A stretch of DNA of 64,000 nt from NCBI GenBank assembly GCA_027475525.1, contig JAMWFC010000087.1, forward strand, positions 434,001 through 498,000, given 5' to 3'. A program made the translations under genes and the position numbers. Below are positions 1 through 11,606 of this stretch, in pieces. The notes under the pieces are model-generated. The model worked only from the letters and a program-made list of their open reading frames with translations. It did no database searches and was not told where the DNA came from. The number at the start of each line of letters is the position of its first letter. Positions within the stretch are counted from its first letter, which is position 1. This stretch comes from Macrolepiota albuminosa. Lineage: Eukaryota; Basidiomycota; Agaricomycetes; Agaricales; Agaricaceae.

Positions 1-47
1 AAGGGCATTGCTTTCCTGAAAAGCCCCTGATTCAGCGGAACCTGACA
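1..47 (+). mobile_element. 3' end of an LTR (CpG-depleted copy)
   Basis: The first 47 bases match the last 48 bases of the solo LTR at 41924-42673 and end in the same CCTGACA terminus. Most differences are CG to TG or CA changes, as expected from deamination of methylated CpG. The rest of the LTR lies outside the window. The minus-strand ORF that follows reads straight into it, so the LTR probably inserted into that ORF. Confidence 0.75.
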
Positions 48-1043
48 AAAACATTAATGCTTTGCACTGAGAGCAAAAGCTTTCAATAATAGCTTTTACC
101 ATTTTACTATGTAATTTTGCAAAAGAAGGACGGCGAGAAGGATGAATACATTTTAAAATAAAACACAATGATTTTTTTGAAAATGTTTGTGAAGGTAACA
201 AGCTCATATTATTATTGTTCTCAATATTTTCCAACAACTGATGCAATACAGGCTTATGTATTTGACAATTTTTATAATGTAACAAAGGATTTTCAGGGAT
301 TAGTAAAGTGTGCAAAACTTTCTTACTAAATAACTGGAGAGCAATGTTATAAAAAAGTTTAGGCAGCATTTCAGAAGAAGAATCTGGAAAAAAAGAAGAT
401 AACTGCTCATTTATTTGATTTGATGTAAGAGTAAGACATTTCTGCCTATATTCCAAGAAGTGAGACAAAATAGTGCTAGCAAGAGCTTCCTTATTCCAAC
501 ATTTAGGCATAATTAATTCTGAATTAAATGCAGATTTTAAGTCTTTACAGGAAAGTTCATTCAAAGATGCAAGATAATGATCTTGAGTATAATACAACCA
601 TGTGGGGTGGTTTTTATAGTGCAGATAGGTGCAAAATGAAGAAAAATATTTGCGAGGATGAAAAAAAGAAGAATGAATATCATAACAATCCAAAGTAATA
701 AATGTTCTCTCTCCAAGATTGCATACAGTAAATATTCCTGTTGTGTAAGTGACAATGTAGGAAGATGTGGAATTTTCATCTTTAAAAACATTAGTCAACC
801 ATTCAATCACAGAATTTGAAGAATCAAAACTAGAAGAATTTGGAAAGTATAAAGTATTATAATATTTTGGATATTCCTCAGGTAAAAACTCAACATGCAT
901 AGGAGGGCAATCTTTTTCATCAAGTACTCTATATTATAATATCTTGGATATTCTTCAGGTAAAAACTCAACATGCATAGGAGGGCAATCTTTTTCATCAA
1001 GTACTCTAGGTGCATGACATGGCAATTTTATCAAGGAAAACAT
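48..1043 (-). pseudogene. Unknown degenerate ORF cut by an LTR
   Basis: I do not recognise the family. On the minus strand an open frame runs from an ATG at 1043 down to the LTR junction at 48, about 300 codons without a stop if one copy of the 77-bp duplication at 855-1008 is ignored. With both copies the frame shifts. The protein is rich in Phe, Ser, Leu and aromatic residues and has no obvious membrane segment in the real frame. CpG is almost absent, so this is an old, probably methylated repeat. A long frame surviving in such AT-rich sequence suggests former coding function, perhaps a transposon protein. The 3' end is lost to the LTR. Other frames here are shadows. Confidence 0.4.
855..1008. 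repeat. 77-bp tandem duplication (two copies)
   Basis: A unit of 77 bp occurs twice in tandem (about 855-931 and 932-1008) with two C/T differences. It frameshifts the minus-strand ORF. It is one of six duplications in the window that share exactly this period, so it is probably an unmerged assembly overlap. Confidence 0.85.
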
Positions 1044-1073
1044 GCTATAATGATGTGAGAATACTAATTTTAA

Positions 1074-1165
1074 TAGTAGTATACAAAATCCAGTAGTAGT
1101 ACACAAAATTCAATGGTAGTGCACAAAATTCAGTGGTAGTATACAAAATTCGGTGAGAGTTCACA
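1074..1165. repeat. Short tandem repeat, about 20-bp unit
   Basis: Four to five imperfect copies of a unit resembling GTAGTACACAAAATTCAATG lie head to tail. Differences between copies are mostly transitions. No gene is associated with it. Confidence 0.6.
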
Positions 1166-4100
1166 TTTATTTCAGTGGGATTTCACAAGTACCTAATATA
1201 GATGACTAGATAAAAAAAAAATACTACAACACCTACTAAAAAAACAGCATTAGTAAAAAAAAGCAAAATTAAAGAAAAAAAAAAGCAGACAAAACACACA
1301 TAGCTAAAACTTGAAAAGCAATACTATACAAAATATAAATGACACAAAAAATAACAATAGACAAATAGCACAGATAAGTTAAATCACAACAGACAAGTGG
1401 GACAGGAAAGTAGCAAACACATGGCATTGTTGAAACAGAAATGAGCAGATGACATGTGCTAGTGGCGGACAAGCAATTACAAAATAGCAACAAACAGGTA
1501 TCACAAAATGACAACAAACAAACAACAATACTGCAATGCAAGAAACATGGTATGGAATAGTAGTCGAACAAGCAGCAAGCAAGGAACAGCAGCGAACAGA
1601 TGGCACAAATCCAACAGAAAACAAGCACTACAGCAGACAGAGATTACAATAGACAGACATGAAATGAATAAAGATGACACCTATAACAGGCTTACAGACA
1701 GCGCTGCAGCAGGAAATGATCACATTATGAAGGATTAAAGCACTAGTAGTAAGAAAAACATACCAATATGACAAAATAGTTTTTGAATAGCAGTAGCAGA
1801 CAATAGTGACAAAGACAAGTTTGAAGTCGTAAATATTACTAATGATTGAAAAAAGTAAATGAGACAATACAAGCACTAATAAGGAACTTTATAGAAACTT
1901 TTAAAACATCACATGATCTGGGGTAAATTTAGAGGAACTCAAAATGAACCTTGTAAAAGATTATTAATTATTATTAATTTTTTTTATTTATATTTTTTTA
2001 TTTTTTTATTTTTTTAATTCTCTTATTTTCTTATTCTCTTACTCTTATATATAATGGTTAGATCACACATATAAAGTTGAAAGTTCAAAATTCAATATTC
2101 CGACCTAATAACGTGTGATGTTGTTTTTTGACTAATCTCCCTATACACCATATCCTTATAATAAGCCCTTGCTGTAGTTCAGTGGAATATTTATAAATTG
2201 ATATTCTATATTGTGTACAAGCAGTGGGTTCGACTTCCCTACAGTGCATTATGATATATGGTTGTCCTTTTAATCTTGTTTTCAAACTATTACATAAGTG
2301 TTCATCCATATGAATGATTATATAATGATTTTATTATTATTATTATTGTATATAGTGATTATCATTATTTGTAATATATATGTCTCTTTCTTTCCTTCCT
2401 GTCTTTTCTTAAAATTTTTGATTTCAAACTATCTTACTACTAGCTTGCTCATAGGACATGTTGCTGCACAACTCTGAAAATGTTATATCCTCATTGCTTC
2501 TTCTGCTATAACAAACTGGTACCGTTAATCTATGTTGTCGTGTACTCACTTAACAGACATCTACTGGAGGCAAACACTGTCACTGTGGTTCAACTTGGTA
2601 CTTATTACTACTCATTGTGAGCTAGAATGCCTTGATAGGTAAAATTCTGGCAATTAGTACAATGTAAGTACAACTTCAACCTGTTCAATCTATCTATGGA
2701 ATTTATGCGGCTTGAAACAAAAATTTTCTGCAAGTGCGATCATAAAAAAAGTGTTGTATTACTTGAACAACTATGCAATGAAGCCTTATATACCAACCTG
2801 CTAAAACAACCAAGATATTCAGTTGGCATTGTGAAGTATGACTTTAGTGAATACTCACTCACTTATACGAATAACCATATGTGGTCATTATTTTTCTCAA
2901 CATCACTTCATATATGTTTACTTTTTTTTGGTATATAAACGTTGAACGTCTTCACACAACATCCATGTCTGAACTTCCACATGTTGATGATATACAGTGC
3001 TGGCGCCCGCACACATCTACCTACTCCTTCCATGGAAGACGAATAAGGGAAATTGCGGACGTTGGTTTCACCATCATCACTAGATGGTACCTCAACATTT
3101 TAACTTATTATAACGTCAAAAATCTAGTATTTTAGTGAGTTTTTCTGCACATTTTACTTTATATCAGCGCTTTTTTTTACATATTGGTCTTTCTAATGTT
3201 AGCTCTTATACTCATCGCGACTCACATGCACAACACCTCACCCTAAAAGGATTCAATATGAACCAACGATTAGTTGCCACCTTTCACATACATCGTAGCA
3301 ATGACAATTGATACCTTGACAAAGCGTTCACTTACGCATATTCAGGCAATTCATACAGGTAAACAGTGGAAAATATCATCGTCAAGCACGTCGTTCTCAG
3401 CCATGTAACTTGACACCATATTTTCAACAGTGTCGTAAGTCTTCATTTACTCTTCAAGCTTACTTCGAACTCATGTTATTACAAGTGCGCATATGTTACA
3501 ACACACAATAATAACGACACATCAATAGCTAGTATTACTTTCTTTTCGTAGATAAGTTAACTTTCATGTTTTTCACGATTACAATCTGCTATATGTTTTT
3601 TTTCAAACAGATTTTATTTTATTTTATTTTATTTATTTATTTTATTTATTTATTTATTTATTATTCTATTTATTTATTTTACTATATAAGAATATAATAT
3701 ATTATATATATCATATCGTACCACTCAATGTATGTGTCATATCATATCATTTATCATGATCATATCTATATATAAATTACTGTAATAACTATATATATAT
3801 AACAACAATAAAGTAATAAAAAAAATAAAGAACAAAAAGAAAAGTACATACATATAATAAATAAAATTAATAAAATACAAGTAATAAAAGAAAAAAGAAC
3901 ATGTAAAAGTCAGGGACCGGCGCACATGTGCACTGCTATGATAATAATATTTTAAGTCATAGCGACGCATGTGCCAGTCACCGACTCTTATTATATTTCT
4001 CTTTCTTTTATTACTAATCATTTATGTCTTACATATAATAATTATTAATAATAAATTTATTATATAAGTGTTTGTCTAGACAAATGAGCATATAATCATT

Positions 4101-4440
4101 TAAGAACAGGTCTGCAGTGACTGTAATTTTCATTCCCACACGAAGTGATAAAAAATTTGAAAGAAAACTAGCCTTGAAAGTTATAAAAATGCAATAAAAT
4201 TTTTGGGGGTATTATTATGTACTCAGTCTAGATTTCAAGAGGAAAGAAGACTACATTAAAATGTGCAAAAAGAGTTGCTAATCCCAACAGACAAAAGTTC
4301 AGAGTTATACACAAAGAAAAAGCACAGATTCAGATTAAGTTCTATTGATATTATAGCCAAATTGCAAGATGCTCATTTTGAACCAAGTAACAGACACTCA
4401 GACTCTGACTAGGAGAATGAACTTCAAGATTATTGGGGTA
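1166..4440. other. CpG-poor, AT-rich repeat debris without a recognisable gene
   Basis: I see no gene that I can support. The stretch is AT-rich with low-complexity tracts (poly-T/TTTTTA near 1975-2040, TTTAT repeats near 3605-3685). The segment 1845-1925 (GATTGAAAAAAGTA to CACATGATCTG) is a diverged copy of 5735-5820, so both derive from one dispersed repeat family. ORFs in this stretch are low-complexity and lack conserved motifs. Confidence 0.6.
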
Positions 4441-4451
4441 TACCTTGTAAG

Positions 4452-4653
4452 AGTGTGTCAATACACCTTAGTTAAAGCCCGGGGTTATGTCTAAGCCCCT
4501 ATTGACTGGAGCTAGAATGATACTAGTTGACAAGAGAAAGTAAGTAGTAATATGGGACTATGGTGTAATGGTAACATGCAATGCAGGTTCAAGTCCTGCT
4601 AGTTCTGGCTCTCCTGAAGTTGTCGATTCAATCCTCTGGAAGTGTTACATTTG
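4452..4653 (+). repeat. Dispersed repeat with tRNA-like core, copy 1 (SINE-like)
   Basis: About 200 bp that recur at 4862-5148, beginning near TGTCAATACACC and ending near GGAAGTGTTACAT. The core at 4554-4606 looks like a tRNA without its anticodon arm. It has a TATGGTGTAATGGTAAC segment like the A box of Gln-type tRNAs and a perfect T-arm (GCAGG, loop TTCAAGT, CCTGC) containing the B box GGTTCAAGTCC. The 5' GGACTA pairs imperfectly with the 3' TAGTTCC. This suggests a tRNA-derived SINE or a tRNA pseudogene inside a repeat. Confidence 0.5.
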
Positions 4654-4861
4654 GTGGACTACAGTGGCTGTGCTAGCATTGTATGTTTGTGACCAAGCCT
4701 GCATCATGATCTAGGTTGATCCACTGACATGAGGTGGCCTTTACTCTGGGACCTATAAGTCATGAAATACCAGATGCATGGTCTGCAATCAGGATAAGGT
4801 ACAAGGAGGGCATATTTGAGATCCTGAGACTTGCCGGAACAAGTCTAGAGGGGAGAGTGTA

Positions 4862-5148
4862 AAGGTGTGTCAATACACCTTAGTTAAAGCCTGGGGTTAT
4901 GCCTAAGCCCCTATTGACTGGAGCTAGAATGGTACTAGTTGACAAGAAAAGGCAAGGCAAGGAGTGTAACATGGGACTATTAAGCCCCTATTGACTGGAG
5001 CTAGAATGGTACTAGTTGACAAGAAAAGGCAAGGCAAGGAGTGTAACATGGGACTATGGTGTAATGGTAACATGCAATGCAGGTTCAAGTCCTGCTAGTT
5101 CCAGTTTTCCTGAGATTGTCGGTTCAATCATCTGGAAGTGTTACATAC
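4862..5148 (+). repeat. Dispersed repeat with tRNA-like core, copy 2
   Basis: A second copy of the 4452-4653 repeat, in the same orientation about 410 bp downstream. It is lengthened by the 77-bp duplication at 4904-5057. The tRNA-like core lies at about 5050-5102 and keeps intact A-box-like and B-box sequences. Confidence 0.5.
4904..5057. repeat. 77-bp tandem duplication (exact)
   Basis: Bases 4904-4980 are repeated without change at 4981-5057. It is one of six duplications of identical 77-bp period at unrelated sequences. Confidence 0.9.
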
Positions 5149-5556
5149 CTATACACTGTTTGTTGCAGTCAGCAAGTCTGTGAATGAAGGGAAGACACAT
5201 ACAATGAGAAATTCCTAAGCTTGGATAAGGAAATTTTAGGCTTAGCCATAAGACTTTTTTGCATTGGATCAGAGAGTCTATATTATAAAAAGAGCGGCTT
5301 CCATTACAATCAGTCTATATTATAGGCATATTAGACCTTGTGGTTTAGTATGTTTTTTTGCTCTATATTTACACACGGGTGTGGGTGAAATTTCATTTGG
5401 TATTTTACATATAGTATGTAAGCCAGACTACATATTATATTACCGGATAATAACTGTATATATGCATAGGAGGAAGAGAGAGAGAAGACTTATATAGAAA
5501 ATGAACTTGATACTTCCTATACGTCTGTTGATATAGTATTATTATTATTTATGAAC
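5149..5556. other. AT-rich stretch without a recognisable gene
   Basis: I see no supportable gene. A 77-codon frame at 5264-5497 has no family resemblance and sits in CpG-poor repeat sequence. Confidence 0.5.
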
Positions 5557-5710
5557 AAATAGCTGCTGAATATTAGCAGTAAGACAAATGGTAACAAAAC
5601 AGACAAGTTTAAAGTCTTGTTGATAAAGTCGTTAAATAGCTGCTGAATATTAGCAGTAAGACAAATGGTAACAAAACAGACAAGTTTAAAGTCTTGTTGA
5701 TAAAGTCGTT
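5557..5710. repeat. 77-bp tandem duplication (exact)
   Basis: Bases 5557-5633 recur exactly at 5634-5710. The period is again 77 bp. Confidence 0.9.
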
Positions 5711-5814
5711 GATGAGTTGAGTGTGAGTGAATAATGATTTGAAAAAAGTAAGCGAGACAAAAATACTAATAAGGAACTTAATAGAAACTTCTAGAGCATT
5801 CTAGAACATCACAT

Positions 5815-5969
5815 GATCTGCAACGAACTTGTGAGGAACTGAAGACGTTCGGGCTTGTAAGAACCCTTTCTCTTACTTACGTAAGAGAGTCGATCTGCAA
5901 CGAACTTGTGAGGAACTGAAGACGTTCGGGCTTGTAAGAACCCTTTCTCTTACTTACGTAAGAGAGTCG
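5815..5969. repeat. 77-bp tandem duplication abutting the palindrome
   Basis: Bases 5815-5891 recur at 5892-5968, and one further base matches. The duplication ends three bases before the outer end of the left palindrome arm (5973). If it is an assembly join, the placement of the whole palindrome depends on that join. Confidence 0.9.
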
Positions 5970-5972
5970 GGG

Positions 5973-8349
5973 ATCTGTATTTTGTATGTATGTAAGTTGG
6001 TTAACATGTCATCATATAGAGTAATCATAACAGTATTTCCTTCACCATGATCTATGGATTGCAGCCTTCAAATATAGTTCCTTGTACTTATTTATAAAGC
6101 ACTCTTGCATTACACACATTCAATATTAAAAACTTTACTATCAGTGCTGCAAACATTCTACATGATATTGATTCTCTGTAGCTTCTACTTGTTCCTTTGT
6201 AACTTTTACCTCCACCAATTGTATATCCTTGGCCTGATCATCAGTCGAGAAAAGACTTTGTTACAGGTTCAATAGTGCTCACCGTACGTCTACCAATTTG
6301 ACTGCTGGGACGAAATAGGGGAAGTCCTGCTTCATTGATTGTGACATTCAAATTGTTGTTTGTGCTGGAATTTTCAGGGATGGGATTTGCGTGTCCTCTA
6401 TTATACAGAAACACGCTTCCATGAGGCAACGCAACGTTGACAAGTCCCTCAGGATGCTGGAAGTAAAATCGAGCATTAAGCCTACTCGTGTCAGCTTCGT
6501 CATTCAAATGATGTTCCTTGGCTCACATTGCTAGGAGTGAATTCGCATAGAACCCAGATAGAGCGACTCGGAAAGCAAAGAAAACGAGGTTCGTTGGCAT
6601 CAGGCCATACTGCGTCACAAAACAGATCATGAGTACTTCATAGTGTTTCCACTAGGGATACCGACAGTTAATAGGGAACACAATGAGAAAACACTGGACG
6701 GATGTCAGCAATAGTTATCTAACGAGCTTGCGAGGGATGTACGTCGCGAGTGCGCCAGTATTCACTGCATACGCAGACAAAACGGCCGCATTTGTCTCCG
6801 CCCTGTGCGACGATTGACCTTATGGAATTGTCAGGGAACATACTACGTACCAGTCCAACCTTTTTGCTTTCTTACTGAGGGCGTATGTGAGCGCAAAACA
6901 AAGGTAGAGATCGATGAGCGTCGAGACACTGAAATCCAAAATAACGATTGCCTCCAGGACGACAAATTCAGTCATGAAAGAACCTGGAGGGTATAAAGTA
7001 CTCAAACCTGGAATGATATGCGCCCTACATCTGGAAGAGTCTCCACGCGTGAACTGTTCTGATGATTAGTAGGACGCTTCTCTCTATTTCGAGCCAGGAA
7101 TATTTACATTTGCCATGGGATATCTATCATGACATGTAAATCAGCTTTTTGCCTCCTCTAGGTGTAAATCAAGATTATACAAACATATATTCAATCCTAT
7201 AGGTGACCGTATCAGTCGTTTCTTCTTCAGTTCTAATTTGATAAATACCAAGGCCGAGAAGGATCATGGCCACCTAGAGAAGTTGTAAAATCACTTTATC
7301 AACCTTTTCCGAGGAACGATTTACCACCGGCGTAAACACTCTATAACGGCCTCGGTTGCTGTTACATACTTAACATCGGAAAAGATCAGTTGCAATTCTT
7401 TCTCGAGAGAAGGAATTCAATGTACGTTGCCAAAGGCGAATTGAATATAGTCTGAGTCCAAGCATGAGGTACAAGGTAAATGGGTCTCAAGCGGCACTTA
7501 CATTTCGGTGAGGTTGGTGAGGATAAGCTGAGTGGGATAGTTAAACAATTTCTCGGATAAAGATTTCTCAAGGGCTCACATCCAAACTGACGCTCGCCTT
7601 CAGTAGAGAATCAAGTGAGTATACTATTACGTGAGTTCAGAGTGAACAAACTGTGTAACTCCAAACGAGAGGCGTGTTTATGACATCCCCTTGTTCTGTC
7701 ACCAAATAGTGATAGATGACGTGCGAGGATAACATAGTGTGGATCGCAACCAAAGTCCTAGAATGACAAATGTGAACGTTAGAACTCAGAATACCGAAGG
7801 AACTGGTAACCATAGGAGAATAGCCTAGTGAGAGAAACAACACCATGTCAATAAACGAGGGAAAATCGAAAACGAGGATCATTTTCTACAGTAAATTTGT
7901 TTATATATCTGATTTGCTTATTTGTCTTCACAAATATTAATGTCTGCACTGCAGCGATGCCCAGTAACCTGACCAGGTTAGCTAACACTCAAGAGACAAG
8001 GCGATACTTACATGCTGGAGAAAAGGACCCCAATGAGGGTCACACCCAACGTCGCATCCAGTGAAGGCCTGAGCGTGGACATTTTACAGGGTCGAACATA
8101 GTGTTAACCTAGCTTTTATAACAAGGCAGGTCCTCGGACCAGTATTTCGGGCTCTCGGCTCGTATCAAACACGATCTTGCTGGATAGATACCGCTTTGTC
8201 ACGTATAATATTGAATGACATACAGTGCCGAACGGGTGATGGATAGTCTCCACCACTTGTGATTTCTACGGTGTTATCGTGTTTCGAACCTGTCCAACTC
8301 CCAGACCAGTCAATCTCTCCTGAAAAACGCACAATGATCAAGGCTGTCC
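5973..8349 (+). repeat. Left arm of a 2,377-bp inverted repeat
   Basis: Bases 5973-8349 are the reverse complement of 8550-10926 (paired positions sum to 16899). I found one mismatch, C at 6081 against A at 10818, near the outer edge. The inner boundary is the mismatch at 8350/8549 and the outer boundary 5972/10927. The arm is CpG-rich, unlike the flanking repeats, so the duplication is young or the region is unmethylated. It contains one complete copy of a DUF6534-like gene on the minus strand. Confidence 0.95.
6241..8082 (-). pseudogene. DUF6534-like membrane protein gene, left copy
   Basis: Mirror image of the gene at 8817-10658; all exons and defects described there apply, in reverse orientation. 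The ATG is at 8082 and the stop at 6241-6243. The two copies are divergently transcribed from the 200-bp spacer side, so they may share a bidirectional promoter in about 8083-8816. The two TGA codons seen in the right copy are present here too (mirror positions 7600-7602 and 7576-7578), so any inactivation preceded the duplication. Confidence 0.5.
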
Positions 8350-8549
8350 ATACAGATCTACCACAGGATCTCACAATTTGCGAAGTTTATCAGAAACTCC
8401 ATCAGAAACGGAGAACAATGTTACGAAGCCAGAAGCTGAGATCTGTAGACGTTTCTGATGAACTTCTGAATGGGTTTGAGTGCCATTTGACATCATATCG
8501 GTGGTGACATTTTGCATAATCCTGTCTATTCTGAATTCGGCTGCTTTTC
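8350..8549. other. 200-bp unique spacer of the palindrome
   Basis: This is the only sequence inside 5973-10926 that is not mirrored. It lies between the 5' ends of the two divergent gene copies. I see no gene or clear motif in it; short frames crossing it continue from the arms and are not conserved. Confidence 0.85.
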
Positions 8550-10926
8550 GGACAGCCTTGATCATTGTGCGTTTTTCAGGAGAGATTGACTGGTCTGGGA
8601 GTTGGACAGGTTCGAAACACGATAACACCGTAGAAATCACAAGTGGTGGAGACTATCCATCACCCGTTCGGCACTGTATGTCATTCAATATTATACGTGA
8701 CAAAGCGGTATCTATCCAGCAAGATCGTGTTTGATACGAGCCGAGAGCCCGAAATACTGGTCCGAGGACCTGCCTTGTTATAAAAGCTAGGTTAACACTA
8801 TGTTCGACCCTGTAAAATGTCCACGCTCAGGCCTTCACTGGATGCGACGTTGGGTGTGACCCTCATTGGGGTCCTTTTCTCCAGCATGTAAGTATCGCCT
8901 TGTCTCTTGAGTGTTAGCTAACCTGGTCAGGTTACTGGGCATCGCTGCAGTGCAGACATTAATATTTGTGAAGACAAATAAGCAAATCAGATATATAAAC
9001 AAATTTACTGTAGAAAATGATCCTCGTTTTCGATTTTCCCTCGTTTATTGACATGGTGTTGTTTCTCTCACTAGGCTATTCTCCTATGGTTACCAGTTCC
9101 TTCGGTATTCTGAGTTCTAACGTTCACATTTGTCATTCTAGGACTTTGGTTGCGATCCACACTATGTTATCCTCGCACGTCATCTATCACTATTTGGTGA
9201 CAGAACAAGGGGATGTCATAAACACGCCTCTCGTTTGGAGTTACACAGTTTGTTCACTCTGAACTCACGTAATAGTATACTCACTTGATTCTCTACTGAA
9301 GGCGAGCGTCAGTTTGGATGTGAGCCCTTGAGAAATCTTTATCCGAGAAATTGTTTAACTATCCCACTCAGCTTATCCTCACCAACCTCACCGAAATGTA
9401 AGTGCCGCTTGAGACCCATTTACCTTGTACCTCATGCTTGGACTCAGACTATATTCAATTCGCCTTTGGCAACGTACATTGAATTCCTTCTCTCGAGAAA
9501 GAATTGCAACTGATCTTTTCCGATGTTAAGTATGTAACAGCAACCGAGGCCGTTATAGAGTGTTTACGCCGGTGGTAAATCGTTCCTCGGAAAAGGTTGA
9601 TAAAGTGATTTTACAACTTCTCTAGGTGGCCATGATCCTTCTCGGCCTTGGTATTTATCAAATTAGAACTGAAGAAGAAACGACTGATACGGTCACCTAT
9701 AGGATTGAATATATGTTTGTATAATCTTGATTTACACCTAGAGGAGGCAAAAAGCTGATTTACATGTCATGATAGATATCCCATGGCAAATGTAAATATT
9801 CCTGGCTCGAAATAGAGAGAAGCGTCCTACTAATCATCAGAACAGTTCACGCGTGGAGACTCTTCCAGATGTAGGGCGCATATCATTCCAGGTTTGAGTA
9901 CTTTATACCCTCCAGGTTCTTTCATGACTGAATTTGTCGTCCTGGAGGCAATCGTTATTTTGGATTTCAGTGTCTCGACGCTCATCGATCTCTACCTTTG
10001 TTTTGCGCTCACATACGCCCTCAGTAAGAAAGCAAAAAGGTTGGACTGGTACGTAGTATGTTCCCTGACAATTCCATAAGGTCAATCGTCGCACAGGGCG
10101 GAGACAAATGCGGCCGTTTTGTCTGCGTATGCAGTGAATACTGGCGCACTCGCGACGTACATCCCTCGCAAGCTCGTTAGATAACTATTGCTGACATCCG
10201 TCCAGTGTTTTCTCATTGTGTTCCCTATTAACTGTCGGTATCCCTAGTGGAAACACTATGAAGTACTCATGATCTGTTTTGTGACGCAGTATGGCCTGAT
10301 GCCAACGAACCTCGTTTTCTTTGCTTTCCGAGTCGCTCTATCTGGGTTCTATGCGAATTCACTCCTAGCAATGTGAGCCAAGGAACATCATTTGAATGAC
10401 GAAGCTGACACGAGTAGGCTTAATGCTCGATTTTACTTCCAGCATCCTGAGGGACTTGTCAACGTTGCGTTGCCTCATGGAAGCGTGTTTCTGTATAATA
10501 GAGGACACGCAAATCCCATCCCTGAAAATTCCAGCACAAACAACAATTTGAATGTCACAATCAATGAAGCAGGACTTCCCCTATTTCGTCCCAGCAGTCA
10601 AATTGGTAGACGTACGGTGAGCACTATTGAACCTGTAACAAAGTCTTTTCTCGACTGATGATCAGGCCAAGGATATACAATTGGTGGAGGTAAAAGTTAC
10701 AAAGGAACAAGTAGAAGCTACAGAGAATCAATATCATGTAGAATGTTTGCAGCACTGATAGTAAAGTTTTTAATATTGAATGTGTGTAATGCAAGAGTGC
10801 TTTATAAATAAGTACAAAGAACTATATTTGAAGGCTGCAATCCATAGATCATGGTGAAGGAAATACTGTTATGATTACTCTATATGATGACATGTTAACC
10901 AACTTACATACATACAAAATACAGAT
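8550..10926 (-). repeat. Right arm of the 2,377-bp inverted repeat
   Basis: Reverse complement of 5973-8349 with one mismatch found (10818). Beyond 10926 the sequence departs from the left flank. It contains one complete copy of the DUF6534-like gene on the plus strand. Confidence 0.95.
8817..10658 (+). pseudogene. DUF6534-like multi-spanning membrane protein gene, right copy
   Basis: Matches, from memory, a large Agaricomycete family of about seven-helix membrane proteins of unknown function (DUF6534). Exon 1 (8817-8887) encodes the typical LGVTLIGVLFSSM start; a 43-nt intron leads to exon 2 (GIAAVQT, 8931 on). Later pieces fit the family in order: AIHTMLSSHVIYHYLVT (9150-9220), LSEKLFNYP (about 9340), STLIDLYLCFALTYAL (9980-10030), NAAVLSAYAVNTGALAT (10110-10160), NLVFFAFRVALSGFYAN (10300-10365) and a cytoplasmic tail from LNARFYFQHPEG to the stop at 10658. 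In the frame giving LSEK there are TGA codons at 9297-9299 and 9321-9323 (CGA is a plausible ancestor), and one implied intron there would be only 28 nt, so the gene is probably broken. Exon limits in the middle are uncertain. Both copies carry the same defects. Confidence 0.55.
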
Positions 10927-11606
10927 AGAATATATATGATCTGCTCATGTGAGTTCTGTAACATGCCCACACTAATAAAATTAGATGATGAATTAACAGA
11001 AGATGGAATACTCTCTCTCAAAGCATTCTTGAAAATGTGATGAGGATTTATGCGAATTGGAACAATATGAGTTTTACTGTAATACATTGAGCCATCCATG
11101 TTGGGCGGTAACGACGTCACTACGCATCATCACGTACGCCCACATTCATTATCACAAATATCACATACGCCCACAGACGCCACCACAACTGGCCACTCTC
11201 TTCCTTTGTAATATCCACACACAATGATCCCATTGTTCGCTCACATACATATAAAGACACATTGTCGAGGAATGTGACGCTTAGCTTCGGCCCTTCAGTT
11301 ATGATGTCATTCTTATCTCACAATACACGTATGTTTTACATCATTTTATTATGACGCCTTTATTGTAACATTATAACATATACTTACGCTTTATGACTAT
11401 AAATATTATGTCGTATCCCGGAGTCAAATCATCTCTCGATATTTGACTCCAGGTGCGTAATCTAGTTTACGTTATAATTAAAACCCATACTTATACACAT
11501 ATCTCTCGATATTTGACTCCAGACTATAACTATTGTCTTTGACGTACACGAATACAATATAGTTCTACCATTATGCTGCGACACACATACATACAGAATA
11601 CCACCC
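10927..11606. other. Intergenic stretch; repeated 21-mer
   Basis: No gene is supported. The sequence TCTCTCGATATTTGACTCCAG occurs twice about 72 bp apart (about 11432 and 11504). Short CGTACGCCCAC motifs repeat near 11130-11175. Confidence 0.5.

Noticed and set aside
1269..1876. Cys/Leu-rich minus-strand ORFs suggesting membrane proteins
   Set aside because: They result from A/CA-rich repeat sequence read on the opposite strand; frames overlap and no motif appears.
3737..4021. 94-codon ORF with membrane-like composition
   Set aside because: Low-complexity AT-rich translation (Tyr/Phe/Ile) without conservation.
4554..5102. Functional tRNA genes
   Set aside because: No anticodon arm and imperfect acceptor stem; embedded in a repeat.
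5973..10926. Palindrome as terminal hairpin of a linear plasmid or virus, or as a transposon with 2.4-kb TIRs
   Set aside because: No polymerase, transposase or target-site duplication; the arms contain a host-type gene and the spacer is non-coding.
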